DNA from: JAZDGX01 sp043806645
GTDB lineage: Bacteria > Eisenbacteria > RBG-16-71-46 > CAIMUX01 > WJJG01
Direction: 5' to 3'
Assembly: GCA_043806645.1 (NCBI GenBank)
Contig: JAZDGX010000184.1
Location: 1 to 17,566, forward strand
Length of the DNA stretch: 17,566 nucleotides
Below the pieces are notes generated by a model. That model had not been told where the DNA came from, made no database searches, and saw nothing but the letters and a program-made list of their open reading frames with translations. This document shows positions 1 through 6,839 of the stretch, piece by piece (the first letter of the stretch is position 1; each line of letters starts with the position of its first letter). A program made the position numbers and the translations under genes.

Positions 1-1032
1 GGCCGCTTCCTCCATTCGGCGCACGAACTGGCGAATGCGCACCACGCTTTCCCAGGCGCCCTGCAGGGCTTCCTTGGTGAAGTTCAGCTGCGCCTGGTAG
101 TGGGCCGAGATCAAGAGATAACGGATCGCGATCGGATCGAACCCCTCCGCCATGAGGCTGCGGATCGTGTAGTAGTTGCCCAACGACTTCGACATCTTGG
201 TGCCTTCGGTCATCAGATGCCGGGTATGGATCCAGTGGCGCACGAAGGGCTTGCCGGTGACGGGCTCGATCTGGGCCCGCTCGCTCTCGTGGTGCGGGAA
301 GATGTTGTCTTCACCACCCGTGTGGATGTCGAGCGTGTCTCCCAGGTACTTGCGGGCCATTACCGAGCACTCGAGGTGCCACCCCGGATATCCGCGGCCC
401 CACGGGGAATCCCACTGCAGCAGGTGATTGGGATCTACCTTCCAGAGACGGAAGTCGCCTGGATTCCGCTTTTCCGCAACCATCTCATCGGTCACGCGCC
501 CACCGGCGCCGGCCTGCAGGTCCTCGATCTTCTTGTGGGACAGTTCGCCATACTTGGGGAACTTGGAGATGTCGTAGAGAATGGTGTCGCCCTCTTGATA
601 GGCATAGCCCTTCTCCAGGAGCGCCTGAACGAGGGCGACCATTTCTGGAATGTGCTCGCTGGCCCGCGGATAGGCCATGGCAGGCCGGATATTGAGCGCC
701 TTCATGTCCTCGAAGAAGGCGCCTTCGTAGAAACGAGCGACATCGAGGGGGGTTTTCCCCTCGGCCCGCGCCGCCTTCTCCAGCTTGTCCTCTCCGGCAT
801 CGTGAGTGTCGACGGTCATGTGGCCGACGTCGGTGATGTTCATCACCTGCATCACCTCGAGGCCCTGGAACTCGAAAAGGCGCTTCAGGAGGTCGGCCAG
901 CAGGAATGCCCGGAAGTTGCCGACGTGGGCATAGAAATAGACCGTGGGTCCGCAATTGTACATCCGCACCCTGCCCGTCTCGAGCGGGACGAACTCCTCC
1001 ACCCTTCCGGACATCGTGTTGCTGAAACGCAT
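1..1032 (-). CDS. cysS: Cysteinyl-tRNA synthetase, C-terminus cut by window edge
   Basis: Cytoplasmic class I aminoacyl-tRNA synthetase that charges tRNA-Cys with cysteine. The minus-strand reading frame stays open for 344 residues to the left edge. It shows YNCGPTVY at 25-32, the HIGH-type motif HVGN at 36-39, NITDVGH at 66-71, WHLECS around 219-224, GGEDNIFPHHESERAQ at 239-254 and the KMSKS loop at 279-283. The usual zinc ligands correspond to Cys27, Cys222, His247 and Glu251. The family is normally about 460-490 residues, so roughly the last 120-140 (anticodon-binding part) lie outside the window. The ATG at 1032 is chosen as start. A TTG two codons upstream (1038) has the better-spaced GGAGG (7 nt, against 13 nt for the ATG) and could be the true start. 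The identification is firm from the motifs. Confidence 0.96.
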   Translation of the reverse strand, partial: MRFSNTMSGRVEEFVPLETGRVRMYNCGPTVYFYAHVGNFRAFLLADLLKRLFEFQGLEVMQVMNITDVGHMTVDTHDAGEDKLEKAARAEGKTPLDVARFYEGAFFEDMKALNIRPAMAYPRASEHIPEMVALVQALLEKGYAYQEGDTILYDISKFPKYGELSHKKIEDLQAGAGGRVTDEMVAEKRNPGDFRLWKVDPNHLLQWDSPWGRGYPGWHLECSVMARKYLGDTLDIHTGGEDNIFPHHESERAQIEPVTGKPFVRHWIHTRHLMTEGTKMSKSLGNYYTIRSLMAEGFDPIAIRYLLISAHYQAQLNFTKEALQGAWESVVRIRQFVRRMEEAA

Positions 1033-1170
1033 GCCCAAGATTCGGCCTCCTTCCCCGGGACCCTGGATCCGGCTCGGCGCGACGGCGCCTCCCTGGGGGC
1101 CTCCCGCGGCAGCCGGACAATGCGAGCCACCATTCTAGCGACCTCGGCACACGGGTTGAAGCGCGGCTTT

Positions 1171-1260
1171 GCCGCGGCGCCCGTTGCTGCGGCGCCCTTT
1201 GCCTCAGCGCCCATCGCCTCAGCGCCCATCGCCCCAGCGTCCCCTGGCTCAGGGCCCTGG
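1171..1260. repeat. 15-bp minisatellite, six units
   Basis: Six consecutive 15-bp units start at 1171, 1186, 1201, 1216, 1231 and 1246. Units three and four are identical (GCCTCAGCGCCCATC) and the outer units are progressively degenerate. The array lies upstream of cysS, before its start on the minus strand. Because the unit is a multiple of three it keeps several frames open: Ala/Pro-rich on plus, Gly/Ala-rich on minus. None of these looks like a real gene. Confidence 0.75.
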
Positions 1261-1508
1261 TGAGCCGGTTGCGACCCATCGATGGGCCCCCTTCCTTCCG
1301 GGTCCTGGACCCCATCCACCCGGCCGGGGAGAATCACGGTCGCTTCCCAGCCGGTCCCCTGAGGATGGACGGGCCAGCGGTCCGAAGGCCGACGCCTCCG
1401 GGCAAGAAGACCGTCAACGCGCTATCCCTCAATAAGTTGCGACTGATATCCCGGGGCCGGGAATGCTCTTTGCGCCCCCGGCGAAGCCTTCCACGCAGGG
1501 CTTTTTTC
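1261..1508. other. Intergenic stretch with no supported gene
   Basis: The gap between cysS and the porin runs from 1033 to 1830. This part holds a perfect 12-bp palindrome CCCATCGATGGG at 1275-1286 and a small inverted repeat TCCCGG/CCGGGA at 1449-1462. Open frames here are GC-driven, overlap real genes in other frames, and have no recognisable protein content. The cysS promoter should lie here on the minus strand, but I see no convincing -35/-10 pair. Confidence 0.5.
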
Positions 1509-1550
1509 TTGACTGTTCCGGGGTGGGCCTCAAGAATGCGTCGGCATTCT
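1509..1550 (+). promoter_or_regulatory. Candidate porin promoter with overlapping operator-like inverted repeat
   Basis: TTGACT (1509-1514) is followed after 17 nt by AAGAAT (1532-1537), a reasonable sigma-70-like pair. A perfect 7-bp inverted repeat AGAATGC/GCATTCT (1533-1539 and 1544-1550, 4-nt spacer) overlaps the -10 and the expected transcription start, as a repressor operator often does. A transcript from here would have a leader of about 285 nt before the porin ATG. Inferred from spacing and symmetry only. Confidence 0.35.
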
Positions 1551-1830
1551 CAAGGTGGGTACGTCGGATGTGATCCTTCTCGGGTTTCCCGTGGGGTTCC
1601 GGAGGTCCGTTCTCGGAAGAACATGGGGACGTGGATCGTTCCGCCATCCGAACCGACGGACCGCGGAAAGTCCGGGGGATCGCGCTCGACATGGGGTTAG
1701 ATGGTGTCAGGGAAGGCGCCCTTACGGGTTCCTTCGGTGAGGCAAGGCGGTTCCCCTTCCGCTCGGGCCTGGATACGAGGGGAATGGGTCGCCGGGGGAT
1801 CGCAAGACCCGAACCTGAGGAGAGAAAGAG
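1551..1830 (+). other. Long putative 5' leader of the porin gene
   Basis: No gene is supported in this 280-bp stretch. It contains an inverted repeat GGTCCGT (1604-1610) / ACGGACC (1656-1662) that extends outward by CCG/CGG pairs with a small bulge, so a folded leader is possible. A 12-bp direct repeat CCGGGGGATCGC occurs at 1672-1683 and again exactly 120 bp later at 1792-1803. The porin Shine-Dalgarno (GAGGAGAG) lies just before 1831. Confidence 0.3.
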
Positions 1831-3021
1831 ATGAAGAGGACTATCCTGGCTGCGTTTGTGGTGTTGTTCATGGCCGCCGGCACTTGTTGGGCTCAGGACA
1901 AGTGTGCCGGCTGCGGGATCGACGTCAGCGGCTACCTCGCCCCCAACCTGCGCATGATCGACCAGGGCGAGGACACCAACAGCAATCTCGGTTTCGGAAT
2001 GGCCTTCAATCGCGTGACGTTCAGCGGAATGCAGGAAGTCGGACCCGTCGTGAAGAAGATCGGCTGGAAGGTCGAGGCGGATTTCAGGCACCCGTCCGAG
2101 TACGAAATGGTCTACGCCTACGTCCAAGCCTACTTCAACGAGATGTTCTCCGCGCGCTTCGGACACGTCAAGGAGCAGTTCAGCCGCGAGTGGTTGCACC
2201 CGACCTATGACCTGCTGACCGTCGACCGGCTGGTGACTCCGTTCAAGGTTAGAGATGAAGACGGGGAGCGAGTCGATCTGGACTTCGCCAGCTACAGCTT
2301 CGGCCTCGAGCTGGTCCTCAAGCAGGAGAAGTTCGGCCTCACGGCGGGCGCCTATGACGGGCAAGGCGAAGTGAACGGCGTCGTCGGCCAGGACCCGGTT
2401 CTGGACTACGGCCTGCGCGCGATCGTGATGCCGACTCCCGAGCTGCAGATCGGCGCGGCCGTGCAGATGAAGGCCCTGCCGGGTCTTTGGAACGGCTTCT
2501 TCTGGGACTATGCCCCCGACGACGGGAGCGCTTACCCCGATGACCCCGACTTATATCAGACCAACAGCGGGCTCGCCTACGAAATCGATGCCGATTTCAC
2601 CAAGGCCTTCAACGAGAAGATGAGCCTGCGGGCCCAGGCCGAGTTCGGCATGGGTGACAACGGGTATGAGGGGCCGGACGACGCGGATGTCGACGACGAG
2701 TGGGAAGACTACTCCTGGTTCAAGTTCCAGTACTTCTATGTAAAGGCCCTCTTGATGATCAACAAGAACTTCGGCATCCATGGCGGATTCGCCAGCTTCG
2801 ACCCGAACACCAACGACGGCGACGAGGATGATGGCTACGTCGGCGTCAACGATTCGGTTACGAAGCTCACGCCGGGCATCACCTACCGCTGGTCGGACTT
2901 CACCCGCACGCAGGTCGAAGTCCAGATGATCACGGAGCAGAACGGCGTCGACGGCCAGGGCAAGGAGCTTGACGATTTCGAGTACACTCACTTCGTCCTG
3001 CAGCAGGTGCTGGTCTGGTAA
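1831..3021 (+). CDS. Outer-membrane beta-barrel porin (phosphate-selective porin O/P-like)
   Basis: Predicted outer-membrane channel of 396 residues. The N-terminus MKRTILAAFVVLFMAAG is a Sec signal peptide with likely cleavage after Ala21 (CWA|QDK), followed by a CxxC pair near the mature N-terminus. The rest alternates polar and hydrophobic residues with many Tyr/Phe/Trp, typical of beta strands. ARFGHVKEQFSREWL around 108-122 resembles the strand-turn signature of phosphate-selective and related 16-18-stranded porins. Very acidic segments (around 230-240, 278-290 and 326-335) look like surface or calcium-binding loops. The protein ends in Trp (QQVLVW), matching the C-terminal aromatic BAM recognition signal. 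The start has a purine-rich RBS (GAGGAGAGAAAGAG). Substrate cannot be read from the sequence, and anion specificity is only a family guess. It is a single-gene unit followed by a strong hairpin. Confidence 0.8.
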   Translation: MKRTILAAFVVLFMAAGTCWAQDKCAGCGIDVSGYLAPNLRMIDQGEDTNSNLGFGMAFNRVTFSGMQEVGPVVKKIGWKVEADFRHPSEYEMVYAYVQAYFNEMFSARFGHVKEQFSREWLHPTYDLLTVDRLVTPFKVRDEDGERVDLDFASYSFGLELVLKQEKFGLTAGAYDGQGEVNGVVGQDPVLDYGLRAIVMPTPELQIGAAVQMKALPGLWNGFFWDYAPDDGSAYPDDPDLYQTNSGLAYEIDADFTKAFNEKMSLRAQAEFGMGDNGYEGPDDADVDDEWEDYSWFKFQYFYVKALLMINKNFGIHGGFASFDPNTNDGDEDDGYVGVNDSVTKLTPGITYRWSDFTRTQVEVQMITEQNGVDGQGKELDDFEYTHFVLQQVLVW

Positions 3022-3069
3022 CAAGACGGCCGCCGGGAACACCGTTCCCGCGCGACTGCTGAAGATCCC

Positions 3070-3104
3070 CGAAGCCCCTCGCTCCCACGGAGCGAGGGGC
3101 TTCG
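3070..3104. terminator. Bidirectional terminator-like hairpin between convergent genes
   Basis: A perfect 16-bp stem (CGAAGCCCCTCGCTCC at 3070-3085 pairing with 3089-3104) with a 3-nt loop CAC. It lies between the porin stop (3021) and the stop of the leftward kinase gene (3110). It is symmetrical, so it can serve both transcripts. Neither side has a clear T tract, so it may act as an RNA-stabilising or Rho-assisted 3' end rather than a classic intrinsic terminator. Confidence 0.75.
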
Positions 3105-3109
3105 CTGCG

Positions 3110-3682
3110 TTATGACGGTTCGGTGAAGAGCCCCATCTGCGGCGGAACGGGAAGCACTCCGATCTGCTCGGCAACATGCTCGATCCACTCTGCGCGTTCG
3201 GCCGGGTCGAGACGCAGCACCGGGACCCCGAAGCGGTCGATGAGCAGCTCGATTTCCCGGTCGATCGCCTCTTGGAAATCGCGCGTCGTATCACGCACGC
3301 CGTCAAAGGCGGGGACATCTACGATCGGGACCTTGAAGAGGTGTGTGTAGCTGCGCATCCAGTAGGCGACCAGCTCGTCCAGGGCCGCCTGCGGTCCGAT
3401 GCGATGGACCAGGTAGGCGTAGTTGTCGAGCACGCTGCGGTCACAGATGACGATATCCTGCTCGTTCGCCAACTGGATCTCGTCGGCGATCTGGCTGTGG
3501 AGGATCCAGGACTGAGCCGCGAGGGTCGTCTCGCGGTTGATCGGCAGCGGGCAGCGCCGGGCCACCTCGCGCACCATGTCGACGCGCGCCTCGCGCTTCT
3601 TCATCCAAGCGGCGAGCTCGTAGCAGAGCGTGGTCTTGCCGACGCCGTGCGTTCCCACGAATGCGATCTTCAGGACAGCCAA
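3110..3682 (-). CDS. NadR-like P-loop kinase/ATPase (AAA_28 type)
   Basis: Small nucleotide-binding protein of about 190 residues. Walker A is GTHGVGKT at 10-17 right after a first beta strand (LKIAFV). REVARRCP follows, then DRSVLDNYAY in the middle, the arrangement seen in NadR-type ribosylnicotinamide kinases and related AAA_28 proteins that phosphorylate small nucleoside-like substrates. The gene has no ATG. TTG at 3682 is preceded by GGGAGG, while CTG at 3673 would give a 4-nt CTGA overlap with the permease stop. Either way the start lies inside the 3' end of the permease gene, so the two are translationally coupled. Its place as last gene of a BtuFCD-like importer cluster suggests it acts on the imported ligand or its products. 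That link is inference and the substrate is unknown. Confidence 0.8.
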   Translation of the reverse strand: MAVLKIAFVGTHGVGKTTLCYELAAWMKKREARVDMVREVARRCPLPINRETTLAAQSWILHSQIADEIQLANEQDIVICDRSVLDNYAYLVHRIGPQAALDELVAYWMRSYTHLFKVPIVDVPAFDGVRDTTRDFQEAIDREIELLIDRFGVPVLRLDPAERAEWIEHVAEQIGVLPVPPQMGLFTEPS

Positions 3683-4752
3683 CTCCGCCTCCCGCTCAAG
3701 GTGCAAAGGTAGACGAGGAACGGCGCGCCGACAATTGCGGTGATCGCGCCCAGGGGAAGCTCGGTGGGCGCCCGCAGCGTGCGGGCCAGGACATCCGCCC
3801 ACAGCAGCAGGAATCCGCCCAGCAGCATGGACGCCGGTATCAGCCGCCGGTGGCTTGATCCGACCAGCGTGCGGCCGATGTGCGGCACCATGAGACCGAC
3901 GAAGCCGATCACTCCCGAAACCGCCACGCAGGCCGCCGCCATCAGGGAGGCGGCCGCAAGAAGCAGCGTGCGCGAGCGCACGACATGCACCCCCAGGGCG
4001 GCCCCGGTCACATCGCCCCAGAGGAGCAGGTCGAGATCGCGGGCCAGCAGCAGGGTGACGCCCAGACCGACGACCGCGTAGGGGGCGATGATGCCGACAT
4101 GCTCCCAGCGAGCGGCACCCAGACTGCCCAGGAGCCAGAAGAGCACCTGCTGGATCGAACGCTCGGATGTGACCAGCAGGAGCGCCACGATCGCCGAGGC
4201 GGCCGAGGCGATCGCGATCCCGCTCAGGAGCAGCCCTCCGGCGTGCAGCCCGCTGCGGCGCCGGTTGATGAGGTAGACCAGCAGGACCGTGCCCAGGGCG
4301 AAGAGGAAAGCGGCGAGTGGCACGGTGGAAAACCAGCCCAGACGAAAGGACCAGCCCGAGAGCATGGCGAGCACCGCCCCCAGCGCGGCTCCCGAACTGA
4401 CGCCGACCAGGTAAGGCTCGGCCATCACATTGCGGAAGAAGGCCTGCATGATGAGGCCCGAAAGGGCCAGCAGGGCGCCGACCAGAACGGCCAGCAGCGT
4501 CCGGGGCAGGCGGATTTGGAGGACGATGCGATCCGCGGGGAGCGGCCCGGCGCCGCGCCCGACGACTTCCGCGTCGACCGAGGCCCCTGGGGCGCCGTCT
4601 TCCGCGCCAAACCCACAGGCCCGCCACAGGGCCCCCGCGGCGTCATCGAGGCCGACGCGGGTGCTGCCTAGCCCCAGGGAGAAGAATACGGACGCAAGCA
4701 GCACGACAAGGGCGGCCGCAATCCAGAGGTTCGCATGCCGTCCGACTGCCAT
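3670..4752 (-). CDS. ABC importer permease, FecCD/BtuC family
   Basis: Inner-membrane permease of a type II ABC importer for vitamin B12, haem or ferric siderophores. From the chosen ATG it has about 360 residues, of the order of 9-10 hydrophobic helices, and the FecCD signature RLPRTLLAVLVGALLALSG near 81-99. QAFFRNVMAEPYLVGVSSGA follows near 103-122, and the cytoplasmic coupling region GAALGVHVVRSR comes later. The first periplasmic loop (about 46-74) carries a small Gly/Ala/Asp-rich insertion compared with typical members. The start is uncertain: ATGs at 4752, 4767 and 4791 are in frame, and 4752 is preferred because it gives the usual short N-terminus before helix 1 and follows a G-rich stretch. 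It lies about 140 nt after the binding-protein gene and overlaps the kinase gene. Confidence 0.9.
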   Translation of the reverse strand: MAVGRHANLWIAAALVVLLASVFFSLGLGSTRVGLDDAAGALWRACGFGAEDGAPGASVDAEVVGRGAGPLPADRIVLQIRLPRTLLAVLVGALLALSGLIMQAFFRNVMAEPYLVGVSSGAALGAVLAMLSGWSFRLGWFSTVPLAAFLFALGTVLLVYLINRRRSGLHAGGLLLSGIAIASAASAIVALLLVTSERSIQQVLFWLLGSLGAARWEHVGIIAPYAVVGLGVTLLLARDLDLLLWGDVTGAALGVHVVRSRTLLLAAASLMAAACVAVSGVIGFVGLMVPHIGRTLVGSSHRRLIPASMLLGGFLLLWADVLARTLRAPTELPLGAITAIVGAPFLVYLCTLSGRRSWLS

Positions 4753-4889
4753 GGACCCCCCAATCATCCGCAGACTCAGCGATGAGAACATCCGCGGTCG
4801 ACTACTTCCATTCCCGCATCCTCGATGAGCTGCCCGCGGTAAACGACGTCGTGGTGCACCTGGAACCCGAGGAATGGCAACGCCGGGTT

Positions 4890-5987
4890 TCAGATGCGCA
4901 GGTCGGGGTGGAGGAAGCGGGCAAGCTCCCTCAGCACGGCGAAGACGCGCGGCCCGGGGCGCAGCAGCCGGTCCTCCTGAACCATGAAGATGCGCGGGTT
5001 CCTGCCCAGCGTGGTCTGACTCCAGACGGGATGGGTCTGCAGGAACGTGCGCACCTCAGCCTCCGCGGCCGTGCGGGCTTCCGGAGTGTCGGGGCCGGCA
5101 TAGGTCCCCAGATAGACCTCAGGATCTCCGGCGACGATCACTTCGAGGGACAGGGCACACCATGCGCTGGGGGCTTGCCACGCGACATTCTCGGCGCCTG
5201 CATCTTCGATCAGGCTGTGGATGTAGGAACCCGGTCCCGCGGTCCAGAAAGCCCCGTCAAGTTCGCCGTAGTAAACCCGCGGCCGGGATTCCGGCGGCAA
5301 GTCCCGCGTGACGCGCAGGACGACCCGCCATTGCTCCTGAAGATCCTGTATCAGGACCGCGGCTTCGCGATTGCGGCCCGTCACCGCCCCGATCTCGCGC
5401 ACGCTCACGATCAGTTGCTCAATCGTGCCTCGCGTCTCCAGGGCAAACACGGGGATGCCCAACTCGACGAGCGACTCGATGAATTCGAGCGGATTGCCGC
5501 GGGTGGCGAGGACCAGGTCGGGATTGAGCTCGAGAATCGCTTCGAGACTCGGGTCAACGACCCCGCCGACTTTCGGCAGTTGGTCGACCTGCGGCGGGTA
5601 GTTGCAGAAACGCGTCACGCCGACGACGGCCTCTCCAGCCTCGAGGGCGAAGAGGATTTCGGTGATGTTGGGGGAAAGCGAGACGATCCGTTGCGGTGGG
5701 GTGCTCCATTGGATGTCGTGACCCAGGACGTCCGTGTAGGAGACGATCCGGGGATCGGGCATCCGCTCGTTCTCACCGGCCGACCGACCGATCGCCACGG
5801 ATCCGGAAAAGGACTGGGCGGCGGCGGCGTGGACGGACAGGCACAGGCTCCACAGGGCGACCCGTGCGAATCCCCCGCAAATTCGCCGCGCAGCGTCCCC
5901 ATGGATCCGCCGACCTGACGTCGGTGCCGCGCCAACGGACCGGCATCCGGTCCGGGTATGGTCGCCCCTCAGAAATCCCATACGCAT
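4890..5987 (-). CDS. ABC importer periplasmic binding protein, BtuF/FecB-like
   Basis: Periplasmic ligand-binding protein of 365 residues, class III (helical backbone) type. The core begins near 88 and includes QRIVSLSPNITEILFAL at 99-115, VVGVTRFCNYPP at 121-132, KVGGVVDPSLEAILELNPDLVLA near 139-161, and FWTAGPGSYIHSLIEDAGAENVAW in the second lobe. The [FY]C[ND]YPP motif is familiar from BtuF-like cobalamin-binding proteins, so a corrinoid is the best guess, with ferric siderophore or haem not excluded. The start at 5987 has a strong GGAGGAAGG and overlaps the end of the ATPase gene by 19 nt. It implies an unusually long, basic n-region (about 35 residues) before the hydrophobic segment RVALWSLCLSVHAAAA, with cleavage near residue 57. 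No in-frame alternative start lies closer to the hydrophobic segment. Confidence 0.88.
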   Translation of the reverse strand: MRMGFLRGDHTRTGCRSVGAAPTSGRRIHGDAARRICGGFARVALWSLCLSVHAAAAQSFSGSVAIGRSAGENERMPDPRIVSYTDVLGHDIQWSTPPQRIVSLSPNITEILFALEAGEAVVGVTRFCNYPPQVDQLPKVGGVVDPSLEAILELNPDLVLATRGNPLEFIESLVELGIPVFALETRGTIEQLIVSVREIGAVTGRNREAAVLIQDLQEQWRVVLRVTRDLPPESRPRVYYGELDGAFWTAGPGSYIHSLIEDAGAENVAWQAPSAWCALSLEVIVAGDPEVYLGTYAGPDTPEARTAAEAEVRTFLQTHPVWSQTTLGRNPRIFMVQEDRLLRPGPRVFAVLRELARFLHPDLRI

Positions 5988-6748
5988 TGCGGCCTTCCTC
6001 CGGCTTCTTGATACACGCGCATGCGCGCCCCGAAGACCGTGCGGATCATCTCCGCACTGATGATATCCTCCGGCTTCCCGTCCGCCCACAATCCGTTTTC
6101 GTGCAGCACGAGCAGCCGATCGCAGACGGCGGCGACCAGATTGAGGTGATGATCCGCCACCAGAATGGCGACTTCGCGCTCGGCCGCCAGCCGGTGCAGC
6201 CGCGCGAAGATCTCCTGTTGATAGCGCAGGTCAAGACTGGCCGCGGGTTCGTCGAGCAAGAGTAGCGGTGTATCCTGCGCCAGCGCCCGGGCGAGGAACA
6301 CGCGTTGACGCTCGCCGCCGCTCAGGGTCTGCAGGGAGCGATCCCGCAGACCGCGCAGTTCCAATGCATCGAGCGCCTCTCCCACCGCGCGTTCGTCGGC
6401 CGCATTCAGGGGTGCCAGCGGCCCCAGCCAGGGATAGCGGCCCAAAGCGATCGTGTCGTTTACCGTCACGTGGAAGTCGATCTCAACCGATTGCGGCACG
6501 AGCGCGATGCGTCGCGCAATCTCCTTGCGCGACAGCGCGGTCAGGGGGCGATCGTCGCAGCGGACCTCCCCGCGCAGCGCCGGGTGGATCCCACAAAGCG
6601 TGTGGAGCAGCGTGGTCTTGCCGGACCCGTTGGGCCCCACCAGCCCGACCAACGTGCCGCGTCCGAGGGAGAAGCTGACATCCTGGAAGACGGGGCGGTC
6701 GCCGTAGCCCGCCGACAGGCGCTGCGCCGTCAAGAGGCTGTCGGGCAT
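5969..6748 (-). CDS. ABC importer ATP-binding protein, FecE/BtuD family
   Basis: Cytoplasmic ATPase of 259 residues that powers the adjacent FecCD-type permease. Walker A is GPNGSGKTT at 38-46, the Q-loop glutamine is Q86 (LVPQS), the signature is LSGGERQ at 142-148, Walker B is LLLLDEP at 162-168, the D-loop is SLDLR, and the H-loop histidine lies in ADHHLN at 199-203. GRYPW at 103-107 is typical of the siderophore/B12 subgroup. Start ATG at 6748 is preceded by GGAGG at good spacing. It is the first gene of the importer cluster, and its stop codon lies inside the start of the binding-protein gene. Confidence 0.95.
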   Translation of the reverse strand: MPDSLLTAQRLSAGYGDRPVFQDVSFSLGRGTLVGLVGPNGSGKTTLLHTLCGIHPALRGEVRCDDRPLTALSRKEIARRIALVPQSVEIDFHVTVNDTIALGRYPWLGPLAPLNAADERAVGEALDALELRGLRDRSLQTLSGGERQRVFLARALAQDTPLLLLDEPAASLDLRYQQEIFARLHRLAAEREVAILVADHHLNLVAAVCDRLLVLHENGLWADGKPEDIISAEMIRTVFGARMRVYQEAGGRPQCVWDF

Positions 6749-6779
6749 GCGACCTCCGCATGCAGGACCGCCGGTCTAC

Positions 6780-6821
6780 CCGCGGGCGGGTGGCACGGCA
6801 TCCTGCAGAAAGGGCCCGCGG
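6780..6821 (-). promoter_or_regulatory. Inverted repeat in the leader of the importer cluster
   Basis: CCGCGGGC (6780-6787) and GCCCGCGG (6814-6821) are perfect 8-bp inverted repeats separated by 26 nt, in the 91-bp gap between the Cys-rich protein gene and the ATPase gene. It could form an RNA hairpin acting as a weak terminator for the upstream gene or an attenuator or stabiliser for the importer mRNA. No T tract follows. I do not see the conserved boxes of a cobalamin riboswitch here. Confidence 0.3.
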
Positions 6822-6839
6822 TGCCGACGGCCCCCTCGA

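Noticed and set aside
100..1263. A 387-residue plus-strand frame over cysS
   Set aside because: Antisense to the cysteinyl-tRNA synthetase with all its motifs; its Ala/Pro tail is just the 15-bp minisatellite.
1484..1508. Intrinsic terminator (short stem with AAGCC/GGCTT and a T run)
   Set aside because: The stem is only about 5 bp with a long loop, and no plus-strand gene ends upstream of it.
3110..4627. A 505-residue minus-strand frame covering the kinase and much of the permease region
   Set aside because: Only its last 190 residues are real protein (the P-loop kinase). The upstream part is an Arg/Pro/Gly-rich shadow of the permease gene in another frame.
6749..6839. Cobalamin riboswitch upstream of the importer cluster
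   Set aside because: The 91-bp gap is short for the full structure and I do not find the conserved B12-box pattern; only a simple inverted repeat is visible.
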